Origin: Ophiothrix spiculata
Taxonomy: Eukaryota; Echinodermata; Ophiuroidea; Amphilepidida; Ophiotrichidae
Strand: one strand, 5' to 3'
Assembly: GCA_000969725.1 (NCBI GenBank)
Contig: JXSR01S008002.1
Length of the DNA stretch: 55,188 nt
A model generated the notes under the pieces. The model was given only the letters and a program-made list of their open reading frames with translations. It was not told the DNA's origin and made no database searches. Positions 35,801 through 40,668 of the stretch are shown here, piece by piece; positions within the stretch are counted from its first letter, which is position 1; each line of letters opens with the position of its first letter. A program made the translations under genes and the position numbers.

Positions 35801-37140
35801 CATATTTTGCGATAAAAATGTTGCTGGATCTAGATCGGCACCAGGTCTACCCAGTCACCAAATATCATCAATGTAGGGCATGCGGTTCTTGAGTTACGCT
35901 CCGGACGGCGGACGTCGGACGTCATACGGCTGACAGAAAATTGCATTGATATGTCTCTTCTGAAAATTTTCAGGCGAGACAATAAGGAAATGTGTTATGC
36001 TGGAGGTTGTGATCACAAACCAGTACTGGACCCCTGTCGCACGGTTACTTTTGTTTTCCAACCGAGAAAAACTAGTCTGATTTGTATGTTTACATACACC
36101 TATTCTGTTAATTCATATGATCAGTGGACATAATCATTTGTTTTGAACCAGATCGCATGTGTTGTTCTAGTTATCATAAATGTGACATCACTACTTCCCC
36201 AGTGTATAATTTCACTAGTTGCGGTTGACAGAGTTTTCTCATTTCTCAAGTTGCAATCACACAGTGTCTTTACCACTAAACTATATATATTCTCGACTCT
36301 TCAAGAACTCTTCATTTATTTTCTATTCAATGTCGACCCATTTCCATAATTTTCTCACGTTTGGACCTGTTATAGGCTAACAAAACTCGATTCCCGGTTT
36401 CCCGTAACATTTTTTGTGATCATACTGAGGCAACATTTTCATTATTCATTACTTGAAATTTTCCATTTATCACAAAAAAATCATTATTTTCTATGCAGTC
36501 ATTTCAGAAATGTTTGGTGGACACCTGTGTGGACACTGTACATTGATTTGAAATTGATATTTAACAAAGATAATGATTTTTATGCACCTCAAACAATGTA
36601 TTCATTGAACCAAAACTGAGAAAAAGACCACTTTTAGCAAATAATGAATTTTTTCTTGAATCTGGTTCAAAAAACATGGGTTTAATTTCGTAACGCGGGC
36701 GGGTGACGGGAAACCGGTATTTGAGTTTCATTAGCCCTACATTCACAGTTAGCGTATACACAATTTTAATTGATATTCTACAAACCTTTATCATACCACT
36801 AAGAGAATTTATGACCATATTTGTAAAAGCCGCTGCCATGGTATATTTCGTATCATACCCTGAGCGCGTCAGACGCACTTATATCTGACTTAGTGATATA
36901 TGATAAATTCGTTATTTGGTTCAGTGTCGGTATGTTAGGGGAAATACTCGTGCGCTCGAAGCCATATGCACTTCGCTGCAATATGACACTGTATGACAAT
37001 GCAAGTATTTCCCATAACATACCTCCGCTTCACCCAATAACTAATAGTAGCCTACCTGTATCATGCCCACAGTGAGTGCACCATCTACCAGTTGTAGACA
37101 CAAGCTTCTTACCACAACCTGAACAAAAATTCCCCGGCAT
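8901..37140 (-). CDS. Spliced gene for a 497-aa zinc-ribbon protein of unknown function (16 coding exons)
   Basis: Seen: joining 37140-37056, 34309-34271, 31635-31526, 29890-29572, 26785-26721, 25638-25558, 21221-21186, 19464-19408, 18751-18671, 17245-17183, 15217-15161, 14719-14687, 13698-13645, 12839-12801, 11637-11500 and 9137-8901 gives 1494 bases, one open frame with a single terminal TAG. Every border is GT...AG and every phase fits its neighbour. Protein order: zinc ribbon C6/C9/C21/C24; basic helix-prone stretch about 42-78; folded domain 79-184; charged linker 185-206; acidic low-complexity tail 207-419 with a SIM-like IIDVSDSD at 272-279; C-terminal 420-497 with C442, C445, H446, H452, C456. 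The part before the tail resembles, from memory, zinc-ribbon proteins of fish, echinoderms and cnidarians that can end in a HECT domain; none is visible here. Function unknown. Extra exons could be missing, for example in the gap 11350-11414. Confidence 0.8.
9251..10176. mobile_element. 926-bp full-length foldback, mariner-like ends, TA duplication
   Basis: Ends CACTAGCGGTTTAAAGTATT and inverted CTTTAAACCGCCAGTG, flanked by TA at 9249-9250 and 10177-10178. Nearly the whole element is an inverted repeat: matched arms run to a centre near 9710, with landmarks such as AAGCATTCTCTTGGC. TA duplication and the CACTRGCGG end suggest Tc1/mariner-type mobilisation. No open frame for a transposase. It sits in the last intron of the gene. 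Confidence 0.85.
10177..11349. other. Intron, no recognised exon; G-rich run
   Basis: AT-rich intron. A G-rich stretch lies at 11101-11130. A CAGAGTGTCCATGAATGATT motif at 10642 is like the ends of some mobile elements but no partner was found. Confidence 0.4.
11350..11414. other. Assembly gap (65 N)
   Basis: Run of N between coding exons 15 and 16. Confidence 1.
11500..11637 (-). CDS. Coding exon 15 (residues 374-419)
   Basis: 138 bases, phase 0-0, acceptor TTGCTTTCAG, donor CAG|GTAACT. Encodes a polar segment with EEITVWSAIKKPAISITQTF near its end. The assembly gap 11350-11414 lies 86 bases past its donor, so a following exon could be lost. Confidence 0.75.
11638..12479. other. Intron with a diverged GACCTTTGACAC repeat
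   Basis: At 11930-12060 a stretch with CACTTTTGATCG, ACCGTAACCTTT and ATGACCTTTGACACC resembles one unit of the tandem array at 35270-35620. The rest (12080-12380) is open on the minus strand but lacks splice borders and looks like dispersed repeat. Confidence 0.45.
12480..12666. mobile_element. Partial MITE copy related to 1776-2131
   Basis: Shares GCGGCCGATCGAC and the right end GAGGGCAAC...TTTGGCCTTA with the first copy. The left end is not clear. An A/C-rich microsatellite (AAAC units) occupies 12551-12600. Confidence 0.6.
12801..12839 (-). CDS. Coding exon 14: 13-residue basic micro-exon (361-373)
   Basis: 39 bases, phase 0-0, acceptor TATGTTGCAG, donor CAG|GTACAA. Encodes DSAIKKKKEDRQQ; the KKKK cluster could serve as a nuclear import signal, which is inference. 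Confidence 0.65.
12840..13180. other. Intron, nothing recognised
   Basis: AT-rich intron sequence upstream of exon 14 with no repeat I can name. Confidence 0.35.
13181..13440 (+). pseudogene. LINE fragment: C-terminal piece of a reverse transcriptase
   Basis: The plus strand reads NPLFIKHNRLNISDLCNLNT, then FMYNYW and NYKTRYALH. This pattern (PLF, N, L, DLY-like, FMY, YNTR) is typical of the region after the RT domain in CR1/L2-like and related non-LTR retrotransposons. Only about 70 residues remain, so it is a dead fragment in an intron, opposite in strand to the host gene. Confidence 0.65.
13347..13502. repeat. 27-bp direct repeat, copies 129 bp apart
   Basis: CTAGGTATGCTTTGCACTTT plus AAGTATC occurs at 13347-13373 and 13476-13502 without mismatch, the first copy inside the LINE fragment. 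Confidence 0.85.
13645..13698 (-). CDS. Coding exon 13 (residues 343-360)
   Basis: 54 bases, phase 0-0, acceptor TTGTTTCAG, donor GAG|GTACGT. Encodes KLDNVDKEAAQTSFSSHE, polar and probably disordered. Confidence 0.7.
13699..14686. other. Intron with possible LINE or SINE tail
   Basis: Around 14193-14260 AAGTACAAGTTCAAGTTTAT and ATAAATAAATAA suggest the AT-rich end of a retroposon, without proof. No exon recognised. Confidence 0.35.
14687..14719 (-). CDS. Coding exon 12: 11-residue micro-exon (332-342)
   Basis: 33 bases, phase 0-0, acceptor TTTCATTTCAG, donor GAG|GTAGGT. Encodes IRKPASAFGFE. Very short; supported by borders and frame. Confidence 0.6.
14720..15160. other. Intron between exons 11 and 12
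   Basis: Nothing firm. A minus-strand stretch at 15006-15100 reads DSEEDQLELRIRM and ends at GTAAGTG, but it has no acceptor in the needed phase. Confidence 0.4.
15161..15217 (-). CDS. Coding exon 11 (residues 313-331)
   Basis: 57 bases, phase 0-0, acceptor TTTTTTCAG, donor AAG|GTAAGG. In the phase set by its neighbours it encodes basic, Pro/Thr-rich RTYLKRPSMRTSTPKPKIK. Another frame (DIPETTINENINTETK) is also open but would not fit the phases. Confidence 0.65.
15543..15855. mobile_element. MITE, TTAAAGCAAYACTATAAG family, copy 2 (reversed)
   Basis: Reads as the reverse of 3914-4274: GAGCGCCC near 15558, the GTAAATATTAATACCCTCCA motif, a central AATTAAATTCATGATCTCGA palindrome remnant, and TTTCTGATCAAAATCTTATA at the end. 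It abuts the LINE tail that follows. Confidence 0.65.
15856..16190 (-). pseudogene. 5'-truncated LINE 3' end (RT C-terminus)
   Basis: On the minus strand the frame ends SGDKAFQVAGPRLWNSLPKT then FKSSLKTHLFE and stop at 15967. The GDxAFxVAGPRLWNSLP signature closes the reverse transcriptase of many CR1/L2/RTE-like elements. Downstream lies AGAGCGCAATATAAATGCC with a TAGTATTA tail, the usual 3' end of such elements. Only the last 60-odd codons survive. Confidence 0.85.
16195..16345. repeat. Dispersed repeat, partial copy (family of 37236-37750)
   Basis: Shares GTCCATATGG, AAAGGAATTnTA, TTGAAACTCTGGT and TACTTCAAAAGAACTAAA with 37236-37390. Contains a G run at 16240-16250. Non-coding. Confidence 0.7.
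16346..17182. other. Intron, nothing recognised
   Basis: No repeat family or exon identified between the dispersed repeat and exon 10. Confidence 0.35.
17183..17245 (-). CDS. Coding exon 10 (residues 292-312)
   Basis: 63 bases, phase 0-0, acceptor TGTATTTCTAG, donor CAG|GTATGT. Encodes KRETGTIKDTMELSVSYGGF plus Q. Less acidic than its neighbours. Supported by strong borders and frame fit only; it could be an alternative exon. Confidence 0.6.
17246..18411. other. Intron with AACGTTTT-rich repeat
   Basis: From about 17765 to 18110 the words AACGTTTT, AAACGTT and ACATTTTGG recur in both directions, suggesting an old inverted-repeat element. At 18100-18260 a GGGTGCCCATACCA/GTGCCCT-bearing stretch looks like a dispersed repeat, family unknown. 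Confidence 0.45.
18412..18570 (+). repeat. tRNA-like SINE head (candidate)
   Basis: CTGGTTCGAGCCCCGGC at about 18528 is a good polymerase III B box, preceded by a D-arm-like GGTGGATTGGTATAGGTGG. The T stem is imperfect, so it is not a functional tRNA gene. A GAATACGTCA word lies at 18422. Confidence 0.5.
18671..18751 (-). CDS. Coding exon 9: SIM-like motif in acidic context (residues 265-291)
   Basis: 81 bases, phase 0-0, acceptor TATGCAG, donor GTGAGT. Contains PAIIDVSDSDLSDQED (270-285): a hydrophobic core followed by Ser/Asp residues, the layout of a SUMO-interaction motif. This is a motif match only. Confidence 0.8.
18752..19407. other. Intron between exons 8 and 9
   Basis: Non-coding. 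A purine-rich stretch with repeated GGGCGGAAGT/GAGCGGAAGTT words lies at 19105-19250. No exon or element ends recognised. Confidence 0.4.
19408..19464 (-). CDS. Coding exon 8: acidic exon (residues 246-264)
   Basis: 57 bases, phase 0-0, encoding DEDDMEEKEEGECSHSPNK between TTTGCAG and GTAATG. Part of the exon 6-8 duplication group. Confidence 0.75.
19690..19830. repeat. Dispersed repeat, uninterrupted copy
   Basis: GGCAGCAATTTCC...CTGTGACGTATTTGGACGTA...GTAGTACTTTGTAGTACGTA. The same two halves occur at 20434-20478 and 21073-21155, where a foldback element separates them. Confidence 0.7.
20136..20300. mobile_element. 165-bp foldback MITE, CAAATACAACATG ends
   Basis: CAAATACAACATGTTTTATT at the left, inverted at the right. 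The stem includes GGATGATTGAGACTTCCTCC and its complement around a loop TTGGGCTGCGCCTC. The stem is about 75 bp. Confidence 0.85.
20350..20478 (-). repeat. tRNA-derived SINE-like segment
   Basis: On the minus strand GGGTTAGGGTTCGAATGCC carries a B box, with an A-box-like GGTGGCTTGCCATAGCTGG 40 bases before. The tail continues into the dispersed repeat split by the foldback at 20480-21072. Confidence 0.55.
20480..21072. mobile_element. Foldback element with a second MITE in its right arm
   Basis: CCCAACTCCATGTGCTGCCT (20490) pairs with its complement at about 21040-21059; the arms continue through ATAAATGCATATAAAT and GTTAGACATTGTTAGATAA. A third inverted copy of the tip lies at the loop (20686-20708). 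A MITE (20872-21024) interrupts the right arm only. Confidence 0.8.
20872..21024. mobile_element. 153-bp MITE nested in the foldback
   Basis: Ends TGTGTACCGCCGCGGCAAAA and its exact complement, with TATA (or TA) on both sides. The stem continues through GGGTCCAGTTGT and CTACATGTTGCTC. GC-rich ends in AT-rich surroundings. Confidence 0.9.
21186..21221 (-). CDS. Coding exon 7: 12-residue acidic exon (234-245)
   Basis: 36 bases, phase 0-0, encoding DEEAEEGNQSDK between TTTTTCAG and GTAATG. Such a short exon would be doubtful alone; support comes from frame fit and from intron flanks shared with exons 6 and 8. Confidence 0.7.
21251..21617. mobile_element. GC-rich foldback MITE, about 367 bp
   Basis: Left TATCACTTGTAACTCCGG then CCCGGGTACCC; right is its complement, GGGTACCCGGGG then CCGGAGTTACAAGTGATAAG. 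Inner part is GC-rich with repeated CGGGGAA words, unlike the flanks. It starts 30 bases from exon 7. Confidence 0.8.
21814..22259. mobile_element. 446-bp palindromic MITE, PIF/Harbinger-like (TSD TTA)
   Basis: Ends TACCCCGTTCAGACA and TGTCTGAACGGGGTA; TTA at 21811-21813 and 22260-22262. Interior full of AAGTCGACTT/ACTCGA words. The opposite arm of the host element (23820-23838) keeps the empty site. Confidence 0.85.
23509..23672. repeat. 164-bp hairpin within the 2-kb element
   Basis: GATAAAATTGGATGGATTTT pairs with its complement at 23652-23672; the stem includes AAGATATTGGTC and TATGAGTTTT. Centre near GACGCTGCGCGTC. Confidence 0.8.
23855..24677. other. Intron; possible old minisatellite-related sequence
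   Basis: At 24230-24480 phrases such as TTGGTACAAAGATGCCCCAT and TTGGTACACAGATGCACCAT repeat about 130 bases apart, loosely like the minisatellite at 31840-33540. No exon. Confidence 0.45.
24678..25112. mobile_element. 435-bp foldback, arms about 200 bp
   Basis: Left TTAGAGGGTTGTGTAAATTA is inverted at 25093-25112; the arms include GGACTTACTTGTTTTGAG, CTGATGATCTGAC and ATTCCAAAGAGAC on the two sides. Open frames inside come from the symmetric arms. Class unknown. Confidence 0.7.
25113..25557. other. Intron, nothing recognised
   Basis: No element or exon identified except the conserved flank just next to exon 6 (25536-25557). Confidence 0.35.
25558..25638 (-). CDS. Coding exon 6: acidic/charged (residues 207-233)
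   Basis: 81 bases, phase 0-0, acceptor TTTTGCAG, donor AAG|GTAATG. Acidic and lysine-rich (IDGDNEEDTGD, then DEEDKKEKRDK). It ends DKGTAATGTGT in genomic DNA, as exon 7 does, and shares intron flanks with exons 7 and 8 (see findings). Confidence 0.8.
25639..26720. other. Intron 5, nothing recognised beyond AT-rich runs
   Basis: A short AAT microsatellite lies at 26522-26541. No repeat family recognised. Confidence 0.4.
26721..26785 (-). CDS. Coding exon 5 (residues 185-206)
   Basis: 65 bases, phase 1 to phase 0. Encodes a charged helix-like TKEELVEHYLEKRKSSK stretch that closes the folded half of the protein. From here on all exons start and end in phase 0. Confidence 0.8.
26804..26852. repeat. 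(AAT)n microsatellite
   Basis: About 15 AAT units with two interruptions, 20 bases outside exon 5's acceptor. Confidence 0.95.
27088..27430. repeat. Tandem repeat, about 125-bp unit, three copies
   Basis: Units share TTTGATTTTTTGATGAAAA, CACTCCTGACATT, GATGAGCGCCCTCA, CTGCATTAAGGGGGGTGTCA and ATTTTCCGAAATTT. Period 131 then 122 bases. Open on the minus strand only by composition. Confidence 0.9.
27431..28219. other. Intron, nothing recognised
   Basis: A short tandem pair GTCCGCCATTTAGTG/GTCCGCCATTTTGTG at about 27954-27980; otherwise nothing recognised. Confidence 0.35.
28220..28356 (-). repeat. SINE of the tRNA-derived type with conserved TTGCCCAAGG core
   Basis: The plus strand reads ATCAATCAATGATACAAGTA, then AAATTTCTTGCCCAAGGA and GGCTCAAACCCACAATC, so on the minus strand a B box GTGGGTTTGAGCC leads. 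CTTGCCCAAGG next to a CGAACCCACAA-like box is a widespread animal SINE arrangement. The tail part recurs at 49653-49690. Confidence 0.7.
28360..28510. mobile_element. 151-bp foldback MITE, GTTATCCCCTG ends
   Basis: GTTATCCCCTGCTTGTTC at left is inverted at 28490-28507, continuing through CATGCAATA and AATGGTTTG. It directly follows the SINE. Confidence 0.8.
28511..29278. other. Intron with a CpG-richer patch
   Basis: 28615-28770 has more CpG than its surroundings and a TATGATACGATACGG-type word near 28835. No exon or element ends identified. Confidence 0.35.
29279..29498. mobile_element. 220-bp foldback, TAAGGCTGYGATYA ends
   Basis: TAAGGCTGCGATCACATAGA at left and TATAATCACAGCCTTA at right, inside which CGTATA/TATACG words recur. 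It ends 73 bases from exon 4's donor. Confidence 0.65.
29572..29890 (-). CDS. Coding exon 4: largest exon, folded domain (residues 79-184)
   Basis: 319 bases, phase 0 to phase 1, acceptor with a long pyrimidine run ending TTTTTTTCAG, donor GTAAGT. The segment begins KLHVKILVRDKK and has mixed hydrophobic, aromatic and proline residues, with a KVKTPVTIKQLRDE stretch near its end, so it looks like a folded domain and not linker. It resembles from memory the beta-rich domain that follows the zinc ribbon in fish and invertebrate G2E3-like/HECT proteins; this is recall, not a search. An alternative donor GTATGA nine bases earlier keeps the same phase and would remove three residues. Confidence 0.85.
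29993..30384. mobile_element. 392-bp palindromic MITE, PIF/Harbinger-like (TSD TAA)
   Basis: Ends GACCGGGGTCAGACGAACGA and inverted GTCGTTCGTCTGACCCTGGCC, flanked by TAA at 29990-29992 and 30385-30387. Interior built of TTACTACAATAAAT and CGTAATTAATTACGACA words. Confidence 0.8.
30570..31445. repeat. Long direct repeat of about 88 bp, second copy in a foldback
   Basis: AATCAGGGAAAAAAGTCGTT through TTTAAAACACT and GCAGTAAGA occurs at about 30572-30657 and 31175-31260 in the same direction. The second copy's start is inverted at about 31420-31441 (AAGACTTTTTTCCCTGATTG), closing a foldback of about 270 bp that the first copy lacks. Confidence 0.75.
31526..31635 (-). CDS. Coding exon 3: basic, helix-prone segment (residues 42-78)
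   Basis: 110 bases, phase 1 to phase 0, donor GTAAGT. Rich in K, R and E (for example LKKRQEEVEKRIGDKRR), likely one charged helix or short coiled coil with nucleic-acid or protein binding potential. No catalytic motif. Confidence 0.8.
31840..33540. repeat. Complex minisatellite, 130-150-bp unit, about 11 copies
   Basis: Units repeat CTAGAGGTGATTTTATA, CATTTGGGCCC, CTAAGACTACCAAAAGGCA, ATGGGCCACATGTGTACCAA and TTTGGTCCTTGTACCTTTTA. A higher order is visible: ACTAGACAACTCCAGAACAT at about 31869 and 32618, and CTTATGATGAAGGAAGAG-like ends at about 32591 and 33502. Lies in intron 2. Confidence 0.9.
33541..34270. repeat. Diverged GACCTTTGACCC repeat units
   Basis: 33600-34010 holds three or four worn units with AACTTTTGATnGCTGCT, ACAATTTGACAC and GACCTTTGACCC, related to 35270-35620. 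The remainder to exon 2 has nothing recognised. Confidence 0.65.
34271..34309 (-). CDS. Coding exon 2 (residues 29-41)
   Basis: 39 bases, phase 1 in and phase 1 out, acceptor TTTAATTTCAG, donor GTAAGT-like (GTAAG). Short linker AGQASVNKDQLSE. It fits only because both borders keep the frame between exons 1 and 3. Confidence 0.75.
34310..35269. other. Intron 1 (part), nothing recognised
   Basis: Contains a short C/A-rich stretch near 34580-34680 and no identifiable exon or element. Confidence 0.35.
35270..35620. repeat. Tandem repeat, 129-bp unit, about 2.6 copies
   Basis: GGTCACCATTGACACTTTTG starts at about 35298, 35427 and 35555. Units carry GCTGGTCCAAGACGAACAAT and TTGACCTTTCTTTTGACCTT. 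Low divergence suggests recent expansion compared with 33600-34010. Confidence 0.9.
35621..35945. repeat. Two-copy tandem repeat with CGGACG tail
   Basis: TTATGCATAAATTAGGTATT then TTAATTAGCATATTTTGCG at about 35632 and about 35768, followed by CACCAAATnTCATnAATGTA. It ends in CCGGACGGCGGACGTCGGAC, a motif often seen in marine-invertebrate dispersed repeats. Confidence 0.75.
36374..36736. mobile_element. MITE, AGGCTAATGAAACTC family, copy 1
   Basis: AGGCTAACAAAACTCGATTC at left pairs with GAGTTTCATTAGCC at right; CCGGTTTCCCGTAACA pairs with GTGACGGGAAACCGG. A longer copy is at 40018-40664. Confidence 0.75.
36907..37045. mobile_element. 139-bp foldback ending 10 bases from the exon 1 donor
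   Basis: ATTCGTTATTTGGTTCAGTG is inverted at 37026-37045, continuing through GTATGTTAnGGGAAATACT. It lies in intron 1 directly beside the 5' splice site at 37055. Confidence 0.75.
37056..37140 (-). CDS. Coding exon 1: start codon and zinc ribbon
   Basis: 85 bases, ends in phase 1 at CAG|GTAGGC. Encodes residues 1-28, with CxxC-x11-CxxC (C6, C9, C21, C24), the pattern of a small N-terminal zinc ribbon. The ATG directly follows a good acceptor (TTATATTCAG), so the start codon opens a spliced exon and the 5' UTR is probably on an upstream exon not found here. An upstream coding exon cannot be excluded, but a ribbon beginning at residue 6 is usual for N-termini. Confidence 0.8.
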
Positions 37141-37235
37141 CTGAATATAATCAAATATAAACAAATATAAACTCGAAATCATTACAATTTTTGTCCTCAG
37201 GGGCTCAGGTATATATCATTTTATAGAGCCAAATT
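37141..37235. other. Sequence upstream of exon 1 (intron or 5' flank)
   Basis: The acceptor-like TTATATTCAG immediately precedes the start codon, so this is probably intron; the promoter was not found. Confidence 0.4.
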
Positions 37236-37750
37236 AACAGTTAAGTGTTCAAGGTCCTCCACACTCCCATTAGTGGTCAAGGGGGGTCCATATGGACCCA
37301 ACACCGAAAAAGTGTTTTCGCGAAGGAATTTTAGTTGAAACTCTGGTCATAGGTTAAGTACTTCAAAAGAACTAAAACAAAGAAAACATTTTGAAAATCG
37401 GACAAACCGTTTCAAAATGGCTGCCAAAACAAATTTTGACGCGATTTTCCCGCCAAAAATTTGAAAACTCCCTTCCCAATAGAATTTTTCAATGAAATTT
37501 GGCTCATATTTGCAGTATGTAAGTACAAATACATTCCTGAAATAAAATTTAGAAAAAGTTGTTAAGTTACGATTTTATGGGCAAAACAAATTTGAAGAGC
37601 GCCCTCGAAAATGCGTATTTATGCTAATTAGCATGGGAATGGGTGGGTCGATTCGAATTTTTTTGCCACCAAGTGAAGGGTATGGTAAAGTTAGACAATT
37701 ACATAGAAGGGCGATGAAAAATTACTTTGCGTGGAACCCCCCTCCCCCTT
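37236..37750. repeat. Dispersed repeat, longest copy
   Basis: From TTAAGTGTTCAAGGTCCTCC to GACCCCC-rich end. Its first half matches 16195-16345; its second half (TTATGGGCAAAACAAATTTG, GCTAATTAGCA, TTGACAATTA-like) matches 49415-49565. Non-coding. Confidence 0.75.
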
Positions 37751-37756
37751 GACCAC

Positions 37757-38102
37757 TTAAAGGGGCAATTCATGATCCACTTTTCACCCTCAAGGTCACC
37801 TCTATCAAATTGGAGTTTTTTAGTTTATAAGAATCCTTAAGTGGTATATGTTACGATCCCCAAACCATTCTTTCATATGTGCTTGCGTTTTTGAGAAAAA
37901 AGAGAATTTTCTAATTATTGTCGGGGCCCCGACAATAATTACAACACATTAGTCTATGGGGATTTTCAAAATGCTAAAAAGCTTCTAACTTTGAAACGAA
38001 CGGTCGGAATCAAGTGAAATTTCCAGTATATGTTTATGTTGTACTCTTCTTTTTATTTAGCTAGAAAAGAGGCCTCATCAAAATCATGAATTGCACCTTT
38101 AA
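37757..38102. mobile_element. TTAA-bounded MITE, TTAAAGGGGCAATTCATGAT family
   Basis: TTAAAGGGGCAATTCATGAT at left, ATCATGAATTGCACCTTTAA at right; 346 bases. Contains a perfect TAATTATTGTCGGGGCC/GGCCCCGACAATAATTA pair at about 37913-37940. Confidence 0.8.
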
Positions 38103-39399
38103 TTGTTAAGAAATGCATAATGTACAAATCTCATTCTTGTTTCATTTCATACATCATGTGTTTGATAGAAGTAAGTTTGTTATCTTATATACAGTGTCCG
38201 TTAGCACACATTCAGTATGTGAATCTTCTGAACGCTATAAAGATGTTATGCTCTATACATGGATGTCTGCCTGAGCCCCTAAAAATCAAAAAGATAAAAT
38301 ACAACAATTTACAGAGTAATATACGAAACAAAACTAAAATCAATTTTAAAAACAACAACAATAACAAAAAAATTTATGTGACAGTGTACTTATCTTCTTG
38401 GGTCAAACTGCTGATATTCGAGGGCAACTTCAAGCAAAAGTAATGTTTCCTCGTTTTTAATAAAAAAAGGGGCAAATTGTAGCCATTACTTGAGCAAGGA
38501 TGTTAGGTAATTGAAACTTATGGATGTAATTATCCATTGCTGGGACATGTACAGAGCAAAAACCATTTCTGAACATGTGTAGTTGACAAGGCCCTTTAAA
38601 AAAGACTTAGAAACCCATGGGCCACTAGAAGAAAAAAGTGGTACGCATGCTCATCAGAGCACCATAAAATCAGACCCTGATTGTCAAAATCATGTACAGC
38701 AAATTCAAACCCTTAATTAGATCTGGGCTTAATCTGAATCGCTTTTTGTCAGAAAATCATTATGTCAACAGACCTAATGCATTGTAATGAACTGATCTAT
38801 CTCAAAATGAAATGGCAAAACAATTTTAATCAGGTAAAAGGAAAAACTGCTGTGCCCTCTTGTGACCATATTTCATTTTGGTGAAATTCTTGTTTAGTTT
38901 ACAAAAACAGTTATATATTCTCAATTCCAGAACTTTTTTGTTTGTTAATGGGTCAATATTTATCAAATGGAGGACAAGGAACACAAATATGAAGTTTTTG
39001 TAAGCCTTACTCATTTCGTATTCCTTGAAAGTTATGTTTTAGGTCAATATTCTGAGCGAGGGTGCTTTTTCCACTCAGGCCATCCTATTGCTACGCCCAT
39101 GTAGCAACTGTTACTTTAAATTTAGCAAAAGCATTTTCTTTTGTGCATAATCATTAAAAATGCCCTCACACACAATTTTGAAGGAAAAGGGCTAATTATT
39201 AATACGACAACAAAATGTCTAATTGTCAAGAACAATCTTATGTTGATTTGATATATTATAAATACATATGACAGTAAAAATTGCTTCACAATGCAAAAGA
39301 TTTTTAGATTCAAATCATTTTCTTCTCCAATATACAGAAATTTACTATGACAACACAGACACTAGAGGGCAGAACACATTTTTTTCTTTGACCCATTAC
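38103..39399. other. Intergenic, nothing recognised
   Basis: AT-rich, no exon or repeat family identified on either strand. Confidence 0.35.
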
Positions 39400-39401
39400 T
39401 A

Positions 39402-39853
39402 TGAAGCCTTATTAGTATCATTTCGTGTTTTTTTTTAATCAAGCGTGTGCTGTATTTTGTAAAACTCAAATTTAGAGTTTAAAAACTCGAAATTCTACTT
39501 CTTAAACTCGAAAATCGACTTGAAAAACTCGAAATTCGTTTTTAAAAGTCGAATTTCGGCTTCTAAAAGCGTTAAACTCGAATTTCGACTTGTTTAAACC
39601 CGAAATTCGACTTTTTAAAGTCGAAAATCGACTTCTAAAACTCGAAAATCAACTTTTAGAATATGACATAAAAGTCGAATTTTGCGTTTGGAAAGTCGAA
39701 TTTTGAGTTTTGCAAGGCGATTTTCGAGTTTTAAAAGTCGAATTTCGAGTTTGAAATGTCGAATTTCGGGTTTTTAAAGTCGAACATCGAGTTTACAAAA
39801 TACAACACACGCTTGATTTAAATAAAAAACGAAATGATACTAATAAGGCTTCA
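39402..39853. mobile_element. 452-bp foldback made of AATTCGA words, TA duplication
   Basis: Ends TGAAGCCTTATTAGTATCAT and complement, flanked by TA. Arms continue with AAGCGTGTGCTGTATTTTGT. The interior (39470-39795) is a run of imperfect AAACTCGAAATTCGACTTTT units of about 20 bases in both directions. Confidence 0.85.
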
Positions 39854-40017
39854 TACATTACTGACACATTATGGATAGCCATAGTGGTCCGGACTGATAA
39901 CCAAAGATCTTATCATTTCAAGTTGAGCTCAGGTTGAGCTAGATCAAGGGCAATCAAAAAAAAATGTTGACATGGCAAACTGAAAAATCACTGATTTATA
40001 GCCCACTCCTACCTTAA

Positions 40018-40664
40018 GGCTAATGAAACTCGATTCCGAGTTTCCCGTCACATTTTTTCAGCCAATAATGAGGCAACTTTTTCATTATTCATTATTCATT
40101 ATTTCAAAATGTCATTACTTCAACCTTTTTGTCAGGAAATTCCAATGTTGTTCCTTCAACCTTTTTGTTTCAAAATTAGCTGCTTATTATTCACTGCTTA
40201 TACCTAACCTTATATATAGGCCCTATTGGGACCAAACCTTTATATTAAAGACAAAAATCTATAGTGCCAAGACCTTGCAAAAAAGAAAGGGAAAAAAAGA
40301 GAGAAAAGAGCCTTGAGACCCCGCCAAGACCCAAAGATACCGTAACAAAAATAATGAAGTAGTCTTACGATCAAGAACCAAAACTAAGGCCAAAAAGAAA
40401 AAAAAAAAAAACTACTAAGATACAAAGCTATGAATTTCAGTACTATGAACATTACACATGTTAGCACTGCATTAGTGCTGCAATTTTTGTTTTAGAATGA
40501 TTCAATGTGTCAGGCATTTGTTTTAGACAGATTTAATTGTCCGACTTAAGAACAAGTTTTTTTTTTCAAAATAATGAATTATTTTCCAATTTTGGTCGGC
40601 AAACGAGGCCCAAATTTCATAACGCGGGAGGGGACAGGAAACTCAGCATTGAGTTTCATTAGCC
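40018..40664. mobile_element. MITE, GGCTAATGAAACTC family, copy 2 (TTAA-flanked)
   Basis: GGCTAATGAAACTCGATTCC and inverted GAGTTTCATTAGCC, with TTAA at 40014-40017 and 40665-40668. Related to 36374-36736 in ends and in AATGAGGCAACTTTTTCATT. Confidence 0.8.
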
Positions 40665-40668
40665 TTAA

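Noticed and set aside
36561-36878. 105-codon minus-strand open frame
   Set aside because: Overlaps the inverted arms of a MITE and has no splice or domain support.
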